A stretch of 64,000 bases of DNA from Topomyia yanbarensis (Eukaryota; Arthropoda; Insecta; Diptera; Culicidae). The notes under the pieces are model-generated. The model was given only the letters and a program-made list of their open reading frames with translations, did no database searches and was not told the DNA's origin. The DNA is taken from assembly GCF_030247195.1 (NCBI RefSeq), contig NC_080671.1, positions 36,678,343 through 36,742,342 on the forward strand, given 5' to 3'. Positions within the stretch are counted from its first letter, which is position 1; each line of letters starts with the position of its first letter. Below, one piece after another: positions 31,180-43,832 of the stretch. A program made the translations under genes and the position numbers.

Positions 31180-33336
31180 GATTTTTTATCACAATAAAAA
31201 TATAGTTGGAGAGTACCTGCGCGTATCTGAACACGAGATTTTACGACGATTTTTCGGTTGTGGTGTCTCCTGCATTCTGTAAACATTAGTCCATAATGTG
31301 TTAAGATATGTGAACAAAAAATTCATACATATTTTTGGTTTTTCCTTTATTGTTGTTTCGAAATTTTTTTTTATTATCTCAGCGACACAAAACCAATTAA
31401 ATGAATAATAAATTTTGAAACATCCCGATGCAAAATCCTAGCTACGATTTGCACAGAAAATTTCATACAAAAATTGATCACAAATGATTCGCAAAATGTG
31501 TCGTTTAGAACCATCATTTCCAATTTTTTACTTTTCCATGTTGTAAGCATGGCATGAAATTTGACCTGAAGATTTCCCAAATTTTCGTTCTTTTATTGGG
31601 AAAAAATACGTCTACAGCTGCACACGTAGGAATACACTACTTAAGGTAAAATATTTATTTTCTTAGAACATTTAGAGTAATAATAAATCAAATATATTTC
31701 TTACGTACAGTTTAATTACAACCAATCAACAACGAATGTTACATATTGAACCAAACCTTCTTGGTTATTAGGTGATTTCATTTGTAGCAGAAGATCGAAT
31801 CCGATTTTTAAATTAAACCGCGACCGAACTAGTATCTGCAACTGTTTTAAATCTTCATAGCACAATATCAGCATTGAAAAATTGCGAGAGCTTTTCAATT
31901 GTGTGCAGTAAAAACTCCTGACCAACGAAGAAAAATCAAATTTTACACGATATAATCACATTTCATGTATAGACCAAGCTTTCTAGTTATATTTTGCCAT
32001 GATTGCCAACTATCCTAAAGTACACATACAAGTGTAGCAAATGCAGCGAATATATATCGAAGCTATAAATATACAAGAATCGAAAACAGTTTTATATATG
32101 GATTTAGATGCGTTTTTGCAACGGTTTTTTGAGTGGCAGTGTATTCATTCATAAATAGGCTTTGTAGTATGTACCTATTAGCAGAATAAAAGTAGGATAG
32201 GCTGAGTGGAAATGAATCACGTGAAATCAATAAATTGATTGCTCGTAAATAATAAACTTGTGCTTTCAATCGATTCGCGTAAATTTGTTGCTATGAAAGT
32301 TTTCGTCTTTGTGCAACGAAAGCACAGATTGATATCATGCAGGCTACGCATGCAACCGCTAACAAATGATATACACCTACCTACACATACGCCTCAATCG
32401 TTGAACCCAAGCGAACGGTGTTCAGTTGTAGAATACTCACTAAACCGGCAACAATTTTAACTTTTTTTTTGAGAACGCTGCTAATTCAAATGGTAATTGG
32501 ATGTACAATTTGTGTGCAAAATATGAGCTGTTTCCGATTACTCTAACTCACCCACAAGAGGTTTCAAGTTTCTATAGTAATATAAATGGAAACTCTGAAA
32601 TAAAACCCTAAAATCAAACAAAAATTCACAGTAGCTCTGCACACCTCAAAACTTTTGGTCGCACACCTCATTTCACAACAAACAGCTTGAAGGTTGCACA
32701 TTGATTGGAGGTTCTCCGACAAAGTTATTTAACTTTGAAGACCAACCGATTTTTTTGAAATTTCCTATTCTAAGCATGTGCGAGAAAGAGAGACAACATA
32801 CGAGAATATCTTTTGACTGTAAAATCGCATCAATTTGCAGTCTTCGGCAATGTTGATGCCTACAGCTTTAGCTATATACCTGCAAATTATGAGATGCCTA
32901 AGATGATACAGGCATTTTTTTAATGAATTTATTGTTTCTTTTGCCTATGTTTCAAATATTTTCACATACAAACTTTAAAACTCTTATGAGTGAACTAATG
33001 TTTTCGAAAAAAGCTCATATTTGACAATTGGTATGGAGGCCAATTACCGTTTGATTTAACAGTGTTCCGATAAAAAAAAGTCGAAATTGTTGCCGGTCTA
33101 GTACTCACACACATGTCCGTACACGAATGGAATGGAAGATACGTACAAAGCAAAATGAGTGACGCTGATAATGATGGGTAGAGCGAAAGAGACAACTAGT
33201 ACCACGACGCCATGTTCACCGTGTTTGATCATGGAGCTCTACTGTACAAGCGAATTTATGTACGATTTAATGCGTTCGCGATTGTGCATGAAAGTGTGCT
33301 TGAAATAAGCACAGGATAAAAGCAATCATGGTGTTT
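31180..33336. other. Unassigned AT-rich sequence
   Basis: No gene, terminal repeat or array recognised on either strand. Confidence 0.4.
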
Positions 33337-33492
33337 GAACGGACAAGCTCAGTCGCGGGTTGAACGGCACAGCGTAGCGTACCTCCACAGCCAGTGTAAC
33401 GGACTTTTCACTCAGCTACACTGGCTGTGAAAACACACAGCGCAGTAATCTGCTCCGCCTGCCGTTAAACAGGCAATTGAGCTTGTACGGCC
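33337..33492. repeat. GC-rich imperfect palindrome (possible MITE)
   Basis: GGACAAGCTCA at the left pairs with TGAGCTTGTACGG at the right. In the centre CACAGCCAGTGTA (33386-33398) and its exact inverse (33417-33429) form a 13 bp stem with an 18-base loop. No clear target duplication. Confidence 0.6.
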
Positions 33493-35308
33493 AAATCCGT
33501 TCTTTAAATAGTCGATGATGACGTCATTCATAGCAGCATTGCGCTAGGTACATAAATATGTCGTGCCAGACATAGGAAGCGCTACCTTCCGTGTGCAAAT
33601 GCGTGGTTTTTTTACTATGTTATATATTATTTGAATTGTTAATGCCATGATATCAAAAATCTTTGGGTTTATGTATTGGAATCTGTTCTTAGAAGTATTT
33701 CGGGGCGATATGAGCAAAAAAATTAAAACTTTATCATGAGTTGGCTGTATTATAAGCGTGTAAAACCTGACCACTTTTCGTTACATACCATTTTTGTTGA
33801 ATTTGCAAAGTGCACCCCCATATCGAAAACAAAGACGTAGTCTTACGTCAAAAAATTATTAAAAAATTCATAACATTGATATGAAAATTTATGCAAAAAA
33901 TGTTCAAGGACACGGCAGTTAAATTACGAACAATTTAAACAAAAAATTGAAATCGGTTTAAAAAAACGCTATAGCTTTGTTTCTACTGAAACTCTATGAA
34001 AATTAGGGATGACGTTTTTAACATTCTATGGTTTAAAACAAAAGAATATTTCATGGCCGACCTCAACATACATAACCCCTTAATTTTGCGAATCAAAATT
34101 ATTTTAAAAACGCTTTTAATCCACCTAACAGTGCGATGAGACATTTCTTATAACTCTTATTACTCTCTTCGGATATTAAATCGTTTGAGAACATTTAGAA
34201 CTTGATGCTTCGTGATGTTTTTGATAACACATACTACATGGGATAGTGGCAGGACTCAGAGAATCGTTCAAATCAGCATAGGACAACATCAGTGCTAGAA
34301 ATCTCAAACCAAATCAAAAAGAAAGCGAATAAATGGCCCATAAAATAGACATACCATCGAATTATTGTTAATGCTCTGTTCATAAAATATCTAAATTGTG
34401 GTGGGAAAACTGAATTTTCCTACAGGGGTTATTTATTAATCATTCGCATGTATGAAAAAAGCCTTATGTTTACATTTGTGAGTATCGCCCTTTTCACAAA
34501 AAAGCGTTGAAATGAAATCACAGCTCCTGATATCAAGCTATCTCTGAAGTGCATGCGTGCATAGTTCCAAATTTTACTTCGACGTAGTATCCTTGATTTG
34601 AATTATTATCGCTAATCCTAATGCCAAAGAACAAATAAAAACCTCTCGAAAACGAACCGTTTGGGGAAATCATCATCATTACTGGAATTTTCATTTTCAC
34701 GAAACTTTTTGATAGCCTTCCGTGACTTGCGTTAATGCGGGTCTAATTCAGAGCTATCTGCGCGGCGAGTTAAATCTGTAAAGAGCACTAAAAATTAATT
34801 TCTATTCCATAATTTTCAGTTCAGCAATTCGAGAGATTGTGCTCACCGAAAGCCATGAAAAATAGACTACGTTGTGAAGCGATGGTCACTATTTAATTAA
34901 AAATCACGGTTAAATAAAAAATTAAACTATTAAAAAATTTCAAATAGTTTATAATTTTTACAAACTTATTAGGAAAAATTGTTTAATAAGCTTTCGTAAT
35001 ATTGTGTAGGAAAAAAGCTGAACATTTCAGTATTTTCTCTATCTGCAACATATAAACCCTTAAGTATACCAATTAATTGGTATACGAATTGGAATAGGTT
35101 CGCCAAATTTTGGAAGAAGTCTATAAAATAACCCCTTGAAAGCTACCTAAAAATTGTTGTAGTTCGATACAATAAAAAAATCATATTTGGCAATTCATAT
35201 TTGGCTGATTTAATTAAGGTGTCAATGTATTATAATAGATATTCAGCATTCGAAGAAGTTTCTTGTGAACGAGTGTAGAACGACTTTGTTTCTACTTACT
35301 TGAAGTCA
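33493..35308. other. Unassigned AT-rich sequence
   Basis: Nothing recognised. Confidence 0.4.
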
Positions 35309-35700
35309 GCGGCGTAGCCAGAAATTCGGTTTGGTGGGGGTTTGGTGAAAATCGATCTTACTGTCCAAAAGGCATAATTCCGAAACCATAATTTTTAAAG
35401 TTTTAAAATTATGCAGAATTATTTTACAGAAAATAGTAACAAGGTTCGTGTCTTTAGCGAATTTGTTGAAACTTTATTGTAGTCATGAATATTAACCTGA
35501 GAAAATTCAACATAAATACTTCTTGGACGATATACCGTCAAAATTATTTTATCAAATGATGGGCTGTTTAACGTTTGTAAAACTCATTGAAGATACTAAA
35601 CCTCCGAAATTGGCGGTTTCAAAATGATGCTATCTTGACCTAAAATTACTGTTTTTAAACATTTGACCTATACATATAATTGGTCATACAACAAAAATCA
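35309..35700 (+). repeat. GGCGTAGCCAGAAATT-ended interspersed repeat, second copy
   Basis: Starts GGCGTAGCCAGAAATTCGG with a G-rich run and includes CTCCGAAATTGGCGGTTTC at 35602, related to 7560-7815. An inverted end of the same type lies at 36910-36976 next to a run of 18 G. Confidence 0.5.
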
Positions 35701-35849
35701 AATGCACATCAAAATTGATCAGAACCTGCTAGTGGTGCAATTGTGCTTTTCTCATTTGTCCAGACTACGATTCCATGGCTGGTTATGTTCAATACAATGG
35801 TGGAAATGAATATTACATATTCAGTACGATTTGCACATACATACAATGG

Positions 35850-36490
35850 ATCGACAGTCACGATTTTGAGATACTATGTGATACTGAAACATCGCTTGAA
35901 ACCAGCGGCGGATCATGGAGAAAGATCCGGGAGGTCCGGGTCCTGCCGAAAATGTTCAACTTGTTAAGAAATTTTAAACTAGTTTTAATTTTAAAGTAGC
36001 AACCCCTCACTGCATACTCCCTCCGGGCCGGTATGATTGACGATTTTTAGAGTGATTGCATAACCTTTCTATATGAGAAAGGCAAAAATGTACCAAAGCC
36101 CAAAAAAGTTCATTTTGCCAAACATCTCAATGTTTCATGCATTTTAAAGGCATTTGGCATCAAAAATGCAAATTTGATTTTGAAAATTTTTCATTTCAGT
36201 TTATATGGGAATTTGCTGTGTGATTGCACTCTTCAACTCGTAACTCCGGAACCGGAAGTCCAATCAATAAAAAATTCAATAGCAGCCGATGGGAAGGTTG
36301 TACCTTTCATTTGAGACTAACTTTGTGCAAATCGATCCAGCCATCTCTGAGAAACAGAGGTCACATTTTTTTCCACATACACACAGACATTTTCCGATCT
36401 CGACGAACTCAGTCGATTGGCATATGACACTCGGCCCTCCGGGTCGGGATTAGATTAACGAATTTTAGAGTGAATGAGAAAGGCAAAAAC
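35850..36490 (+). repeat. Two consecutive copies of an Aedes-type repeat tail
   Basis: 36003-36091 ends CTATATGAGAAAGGCAAAA after CCTCCGGGCC. 36183-36490 contains CACACAGACATTTTCCGATC, CTCGGCCCTCCGGGTCGGG and again GAGAAAGGCAAAA. The preceding 35890-35960 carries GGCGGATCATGGAGAAAGAT and GGGAGGTCCGGGTCCTGCC. Other copies lie at 37795-37982 and 62806-62975. Probably 3' tails of an abundant SINE or LINE family. Confidence 0.65.
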
Positions 36491-36909
36491 ATTTTTAGCA
36501 AATGTTGAAAGTTATGCATTTTTTTTTTGGTGAGCAGTTCTATGTTTCATTAAATCAATTTTAACTTCGCTTCCTATTAAATAAAGACCCTTAATACAGT
36601 ACATCTCTATAAAAACGAGCTCAATTTGAAAATAAATCTGAGGATTATGATTGATTACAGAACTCTGGAATTTTCTATTGGAATGTTTTCAGGCAGGAAT
36701 TTGATATTGATGCAATTAGACAACTGTGAAATCAAAACCAATAGATCAGTTACATATCAGGACCCCATTCCGACAATTTATCAAAAGCCCTCATGATGTT
36801 TACAACAACAGGTTATCAATCTACGGATCAGATAATTGTTATTGTAATATTGAATTAAATCAGTCAGCATCAATAAATTTTCAACTTCAATCCATTTTTT
36901 TTGTTGGGT

Positions 36910-36976
36910 GTGGTGGGGGGGGGGGGGGGGTGTTGTATGGTGGTAAACCCCAAAACCTTCTCTTGGCTACGCCGTT
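36910..36976 (-). repeat. Poly-G run and inverted GGCGTAGCC end
   Basis: A long G tract followed by CCCCAAAACCTTCTCTTGGC and TACGCCGTTG forms the inverse of the ends at 7777-7815 and 35309. Homopolymer length is likely unstable or assembly-sensitive. Confidence 0.55.
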
Positions 36977-37794
36977 GCTTGGAGTTATTTATTTCGCTTT
37001 TCATTTTCCGATATTTTTCAGATCGATCCGATGGTTATAAGTTAGAAAAATTGCAGTCAGAAGGTTCGTACAAATGAACATTTTTGCACTGATAAGTTAT
37101 CAAGTTCCTTCCAAACAACTTGAAAGTGTTCGGTGATTATTTCTAGCGGTTGTAGATAGAAAAATAAAATACAAAATTCGTTTTATCGTAATAATGTTTG
37201 GCTTATTTCAATGGATTATTACTATATTGAACAATAAATAGGCGACAAAGAGTAATCCACAAACAACAAGCCATAACTTTTAAAGTATTCAAAATAGATA
37301 TTTGAAGTCTTCAGTAAAGTTATTCGCAAAAGTAAGAGCTACAAATTTGCTGAAGACATCATTTCGATATAATCACTTCCAAGAAAATTTGTGAAAATAT
37401 CTCATTCATAGGGGAATTGATCAGCAAAAGCACAATACCAAAAGAAAGGGCATATTGCCTTTATTAAATTCTCCGAAGATACTGTTGACCTAAAATAAGC
37501 CGTTTTGGCGTTAATAATAGATTACATGTTTTTGGTCATATTTCTGGCAATGGGAAATGATAAAAATCTTTCGTCCGCATTTTATGCTAAATATCTCTTT
37601 TGATAATAGTTCGTTAAAGCTGTCTAAAAACATATAAATTGTTAATCTATATTGTCAATTTCGGCAGATAATTCAAAAAACTGCAAAAAACGCCATTTTT
37701 ACGCATTCAAACATTCATATATTGGAAACTAAACATCAGAATCAAAAACAAATTAATAGCGTTCATACTGTTTTTTAGTTCTTTCATTTAAAAT
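36977..37794. other. Unassigned AT-rich sequence
   Basis: Nothing recognised. Confidence 0.4.
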
Positions 37795-37982
37795 TGGTTT
37801 GGATAAGATCGGTTCAGCCAGAAACACGAATGAGAATTTGTCCGTTACATACACACACAGACATTGTTCCAAATCGTCGAGCTGAGTCGATTGGTATATA
37901 AAACTCGGCCCTCCGGGCCTCGGAAAAAATCTTGTAAGTTTGAGCGAATCCTATACATTTCTTTTATAAGAAATGTAAAAAT
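37795..37982 (+). repeat. Aedes-type repeat tail, third copy
   Basis: GATCGGTTCAGCCAGAAAC, CACACACAGACATTGTTCC, CTCGGCCCTCCGGGCC and the final TTATAAGAAATGTAAAA follow the order seen at 36183-36490. Confidence 0.65.
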
Positions 37983-39605
37983 TGAACTCTTATGTCAGAA
38001 TAACTATTTTCTCATCAGCCTATTATCTACTAATATATATTTTAAACATCAAAAATGAGCTCATTACACAGCAATTAAAGGGTGTATGGAATCAAAATGC
38101 TTACCTTTGAAATTTCTGTAACTTTTTTCTCCTTTAGCTATATGCTATTAAAATTTTGGGTGACATTAGTTCAATGTGCATTGTTTACATAATGTAAGTT
38201 TCACTGGCGTAAACCAATTTTGAGCACGTATCCAAAAAAAAACGGAACAATAAAGGAGATGATTTCCGGTTTTGTAACTCTCGTATATTTGTAACGAAAA
38301 CATAGAGATAGTTAAAAAATCTCTTTGGGAGTAAAGGTACAAGTTCAAAATTAAGTACCTTCATGGTTTTATGGGATTTGTGTGCATGAAATAGGTGTGT
38401 CTTAACAAAAAATGCTTATCCTACTCACGTTTAGTTTACTTGTGATACTTATTTGCCTGTACTAGACGCAACTGCCGTACTATTAAGTATGATTACTATG
38501 CATCATTTAGGTTAGGTTTTATATTTGAATTTTTACTAAATTATTTTACCCTCTGTGTTCTGTGTTAAATAAATGATAAATAAATAAGTCAGTCACTGCC
38601 CTAGGCATTTTACTCTAGATATAAGTATAATAATCAATAATTTTGTAGAATAATAAATTGATTCTTCTTGACAAGCTATACTAGCTATCGCCACATGTAT
38701 TTTATCTGACTAGCTTTATTTTTTATACCTACCTACCTAGGAATCCCAATAGTTCAGTGAGAGACGTGGCTAAAAAACTGCATTTAAGCAAAACTTTCGT
38801 GAAAGACGCAAAAAACAGGAAGGTCTACACATTCACACTGGCCCTACGCTACGCTTTTCTGGCCGCATTTAGCTTCGTGGTATTACTCGACAGATGATCT
38901 AAGGTGGTATAACACTAAGGAGTCCGATTTTCCAATGGCTTCTTAATCCCCCGAACGCTAAGGAATATCGGCCAATAGAGAAAAACATGCCATCATGAAG
39001 TAAGTACTCCGCAAACATCCTAGGATAGTGAAATCGGAGGCAGAAATAGGGAAAAGGGATATCCACACAAAATGAAGTTGGCCCAAATGTTATACAAGAG
39101 TCAGCATGAGCAGGGTTAAGAGGAGATTATGACTATGAAATTGAATAAAACGGAATGTGAAAAAAGTTCAATAACATGTTTCATTTTATTCCCTGAAAGT
39201 TTGAAAACGATTGTCATGGAATTTGATTTCGTACCCTTTATCTTAATTGTATTGAATTGAAAATTGTATCAGTTATATATTTCAAGCAAGGTGACTATAT
39301 TTCCTTGCATGTCTTCATTAATTAGTTATTTCTATTTGATTTGTATCACAAACTTTGACAAAAATCTATAATGATCCGGCATTTATTAAATGTGTAGTCA
39401 TTTTTACGTGAAATATACAAAACCATTAATAATCCTTCGGAATCGAACTAATAGTCAGTGACTATGCGATTTAAGAAATTCTAAATCTTTCAACAATTTA
39501 TATACATCAAATTTGGTCGATTTAAATAGACTGACCAAATCGGAGGCAGACAACATCGAGGTCACTGACATTTAGAATCCTTTCTAGTAGAGTGGTTCAA
39601 ATATA
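37983..39605. other. Unassigned AT-rich sequence
   Basis: Possible retroelement-style A-rich end at 38560-38590 (GTTAAATAAATGATAAATAA); otherwise nothing recognised. Confidence 0.35.
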
Positions 39606-39854
39606 TGGTCGGTGTTAAGTCAGACCGGACTAAGTGACAAAATATTGATTTCGAGAAAAACGAGTTTAAAGTTTGAATCGCAGCATCCTTTACATTATGA
39701 TTGGAAATTAATTTTGCCATAATTTTTGTTTATTGTTACATATTTCAAATCTGGTGAAAGTCGAATGTAGCTAACGAAATTCTTTATCCAGTGCTATCAT
39801 TATCTCATTTTTTGATGTTTTGCGACTTAGTCCGGTCTGACTTAACGCCGACCA
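39606..39854 (+). mobile_element. TA-flanked MITE, copy 3
   Basis: Same orientation and nearly the same sequence as 8800-9049 (about 95 percent by eye), TA on both sides (39604-39605, 39855-39856). One change in the right terminal repeat. Confidence 0.85.
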
Positions 39855-39856
39855 TA

Positions 39857-42442
39857 TAACGACTGGATTATGGGACCATTGCCGTATCTTCTGTACCACC
39901 AGATTTCCATTTGTGCTCAAATAGCCTATGCGCCCATTGATTCGGATACGATATATGTATTTAGATAAGATATTAAATAGCGGAACGAGTGTTAGCTTCA
40001 GCTTATTACCCTACCATCGCCAAAAAACGCCAAATTAAAATTATTAATTGCAGCAATTCATTTGATACACAAGCCAATCAGCCCGACGAGGTTTCACGGT
40101 TTGCGGTCCGTGGATGTTTTCAATGTCCACACAGCTGAGAGAGCGCAGAAACCGATCAACGATGAAGAGGAGCCAAACCTGCCTAAAAATGATGCATAGA
40201 TTCTTTTGTTTTGTAGCAAGGCCGTTGACCACTGCACACAACCACACGCCCAATCATTTTTTGCGCTAGGAAGAGGGAATCACAATTAATTTTAATTTTC
40301 CTCTTCAAACTGTATTTATCCACTGCGCCCATAATGGATGACCTGTGCCGAAAGTGCACCAAAGTTGGAAATTGCGCGATAAATAATATGTTGAAAATTA
40401 TCGGTCAATTAAAGTGTTGCAGCTTTTAGCTCAGTTTTTGCAGCTAAGCAATTCAAAGAGATGAATAACTGCAAAAGCTACCACTGATCCTACCGATTAA
40501 GAAACCAACAATTTTCATAGGGACCAAAATGCGAACTGTTATGTTATGTTCAGATGAACATTTCAATAAAAAAAATCTCCTAAAATACACACAATTGATA
40601 TTTCACTTAACAGCATGCATGTGATGTATGATTTCATATTTAAATTGCTACTTAGCAGTTAGAAGCGTCTCAACATGAACTGTTACATTACATTTTCATT
40701 CGTATCTCACGTTATACAGTTACAGCAGTTATAGAGGTCGAATATGTACTTACTTTCACTAGCAAAGCAGTTTTGTTGAAACAAAATACCATTTATCGGT
40801 TAGAAGGTTGCTACACAGTAGAAAGTTTAATCCACCAAAATAATCGATTTGCAAATTAATGATCTCCTATCAACCGTTGAAAGCACTGTCCCCGCGGTGG
40901 TGCATCTCCTCGGTCCAACCAATCGCTACACCGAGTGGAAAGACACTACATACATTTCACCGATAACGACCTTCAGGTTGTCGTCTAAGCATAGATTTTA
41001 CCTTACGCGTCTCACTTTGGCACGTCCAATTGGGAAAAACGGTCGCAACGGTTTACGCGCGGTACAAATCGTGCGACCTTGAATCGGTAAAACAAACGTC
41101 GAACTGTGCCATCGATCGATCGATCGCCTAGCGCGGAGACCGGTACTGACCATAATGTTGAGGTTTTGGATTTTCGTTATTTGGACTCGTCACGTTCAAC
41201 CTTTTCTATGAAAAAATAGACATAATTTAGTTTCACCAAGCGACGATGTCGAGGTACGCAGTGGAAATTGTTGCGACGTACGTTTGAAAGGTTTGAGTTG
41301 ATCTCGTTAGTGCGAGACAAGATCAAGCATTCACTGGGCGAAAAATGAAACGGTTCAACGAATTTTAGAAGATTACGCGCGGGTATTTCATTCAATGTTG
41401 CTTCAGAATCTTCATCGCGACGAAGCACGGTGAATATGAATCACCTGCATTCGTCCAACATCGTTCTTCGCTGTTATATTCAACTTGCTGTTGATATTCA
41501 TCCACGAATGAATCCGACTGCCAATCCGTGTTTACCCGAATGCCTTATCCATACGTTCTTGCCTTGCTACTCATCGAACGACCGAATGAACTGCACGAGG
41601 AAGCTATGAAGCGAATGACGAATAAACGAATCAGCAAACCATTCCTCACCATAGCGATGATCGCTTACAACTATTGGCGAAGATGACTTCAATTTTATCT
41701 TCGCAGAATGATGGCTCGCGAAGAAATATATTTTTATTCTGATGCGTTGTACTTTTCGGAACAAGCCAATGCGCTACTGGTTCTTCAGTACAAAACTATG
41801 GGTTAAATTAACAGCCGAATCAAGGCAATATTTGTTAAATATAGTGCAATCTTAATAGAAGCCTTGTGTGTCAAGTATTCAAAGGAGATTGAACCCATGT
41901 TTGGTGATAAAACTCGGCATAAGCAAAACAAAATTCTTTTGGATGAAGTTTTGATTTTAATCTGCTCATGGTGTTATATCACAATAATTTAACCTATTGC
42001 GCATGTTTTGCTAGTATCACGACGAATTCGCTTAATGAGCACGGTTGTTTAAAAATAAATTAGCTGTAGAATGAACAGTGTGTTGTGGGTATAATATGGA
42101 CAATACAAATATTACTTCTTGTTCCCCCATCGGGAAAGACTTGGCATAAAAAACGTGCTGTAATTATTTTACTCCATATTGTCGAGATCCTTAGATACCA
42201 ACAAAAAATATAAAATTGTTGAATTTCGATTTTTTAATGCATTCCCTTCTAGGGATTAGCTATAATGATTACATTGCATGTGCACATCTCACGAATTCAA
42301 CCATGACTGCTAACTTTGTTAACTAGTGCTATAAAGTTAGATTGATGTTTAAGGTGAGATTTTTTGTGACGTGGTTAACATTAACAGTAGGTACCACAGT
42401 TTGATAAAAAAAATACATCATTTAACGCAAATTTATTAATTA
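39857..42442. other. Unassigned sequence
   Basis: 40850-41780 is richer in GC with recurrent CGAATGA-type words and a short ATCG tandem run at 41110-41130. No gene or element ends recognised. Confidence 0.35.
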
Positions 42443-42779
42443 GGGGTCATACACTAATTACGTAAGGACATATGGGGGGAGTGGGTGTTTCAAAATATCT
42501 TACCAATTCTCACCTGGGGAGGGAAGGTTTGTCCTTTCTTAAGTAATATCATAAAACATGCATGAAAAATGAAATCGATAAGAAAAATATTCTTCTCGTA
42601 AAAAAAGAAACTATTTCTTATTTGTGCCATGAACATTTTATATATCAAACAAAATGAGCACATACTGTACATCATGGTCATGGAAACGCAGACCTCAAAT
42701 TGAAGTGTTTTGCAGCGACAAAATATGATTGTTAAATTAGTTATGGAATTTATTGTTGCCAACGTAAGGGGCGGCTTAA

Positions 42780-43161
42780 TTGTCGATGGATTTGGAGCAG
42801 TTACAGAAATTTCTTGACTCTTGGTGGTACATTGTTCTGATCGGGAACTGGAGTCACAATCTGCTTTACGAGTTAAGAAGTGTTGAGACCATTCGTGTTG
42901 TTAGACCAACATCCTTCTTTTCAAACTTTCGCTTCAAACCCGCAAGGTATATGAAAAATTTTCTGTCATGTGATTGTCAAAGAACTTGTTGGCTGTATAG
43001 TTCCAGAGTGTGAACTGTATTTTACTTCAAGAAAATTCGAAGATAGCTATGTCGGAACTATGCGTACGATAAGCGTTATAGTTGAAACTCCGAACAAATT
43101 CACACCAGAAGAGGTTATAAATTCTTTTGAGTTCTACATCACAAAAAATAGATTCAAATGA
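42780..43161 (+). pseudogene. Unrecognised coding-like sequence with one frameshift
   Basis: Frame 42780-43013 (LEQLQKFLDSWWYIVLIGNW, SFFSNFRFKPARYMKNFL) is followed, in a different register from about 42970, by VKELVGCIVPECELYFTSRK, MRTISVIVETPNKFTPEEVI and FEFYITKNRFK to 43161. Joined across a shift near 42980 this gives about 125 residues of ordinary composition. I cannot name a family. It may be captured host sequence, a decayed transposon gene or chance. Confidence 0.25.
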
Positions 43162-43285
43162 AGTGGAATATAGCGAAGCAAATTATATGGAACAAATCGG
43201 AGTTTCTAAATATCTCTTAAAATTTATTCTGAAATTTCTACTGGGCGAGATTAGGATGCAAATGAAATTTCTACAGATGATTATA

Positions 43286-43607
43286 CACACACTTAGAAAA
43301 AATCGTATAAATTTACGTCTCCTGATCCTGACATATACGAGCATCAAAAATGACTTAGTTTTACGTTTGATTTTAATTTTACATGACATTGAATTTCGTA
43401 AATCATGTAATTTTACTCCACATATGGCGTTTGTTCTGTATGACAGTAAGTGTAATTTTATGTCATTGCGCATGGAAAATATGTTTCATGTAAAATTAAA
43501 TGGAACACGGTGATGTTTAATATTTAGTCATTTCGTGAATTACGGTTTGTTAAATTGTGTCATGTTTGCAATTACGTCAATGATAAAATTTATAATTTTT
43601 TGGTGTG
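43286..43607. mobile_element. TA-flanked MITE-like palindrome
   Basis: CACACACTTAGAAAAAATCG-TATAAATTTACGTC at the left is mirrored by GACGT/ATCA-TAAAATTTATAATTTTTTGG and TGTG at the right, with TA at both ends (43284-43285, 43608-43609). Arms are diverged. It lies inside the composite element. Confidence 0.5.
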
Positions 43608-43832
43608 TAGTTAAATTTTGTCCTGAGTTCTCTTTTAATAATTCAATAAGTATCGTGTTCGCTATCGAATAATTTAATGAATTAACAATATGATTTAAAA
43701 TTACACAAAGTAAGATAAAATCTTATGTAGGGGGAGAGGGTGTTCACCAAAATCATACGAACTCTCATCTGGGGGGAGGGCGAGGTTGAATAGTTCTAAA
43801 AAAGCCTTACGTAATTAGTGTACGGCGGCCCC

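Larger units (their letters stand above)
42443..43832. mobile_element. Composite element with GGGGYC...ACACTAATTACGTAAGG ends
   Basis: ACACTAATTACGTAAGG occurs after GGGGTCAT at the left and inverted before GGCGGCCCC at the right. Next to each end is a G-rich block of about 65 bp (42470-42535 and 43724-43788), and these two blocks are in direct, not inverted, orientation. That suggests two partial copies of a short MITE bracketing 1.2 kb of other sequence. The bracketed part holds an unrecognised open frame and a nested MITE. No target duplication is clear. Confidence 0.5.

Noticed and set aside
43127..43513. 128-codon plus-strand open frame
   Set aside because: It runs through a palindromic MITE-like segment that is also open on the minus strand. 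Composition is Ile/Leu/Lys-rich as expected from AT-rich DNA.
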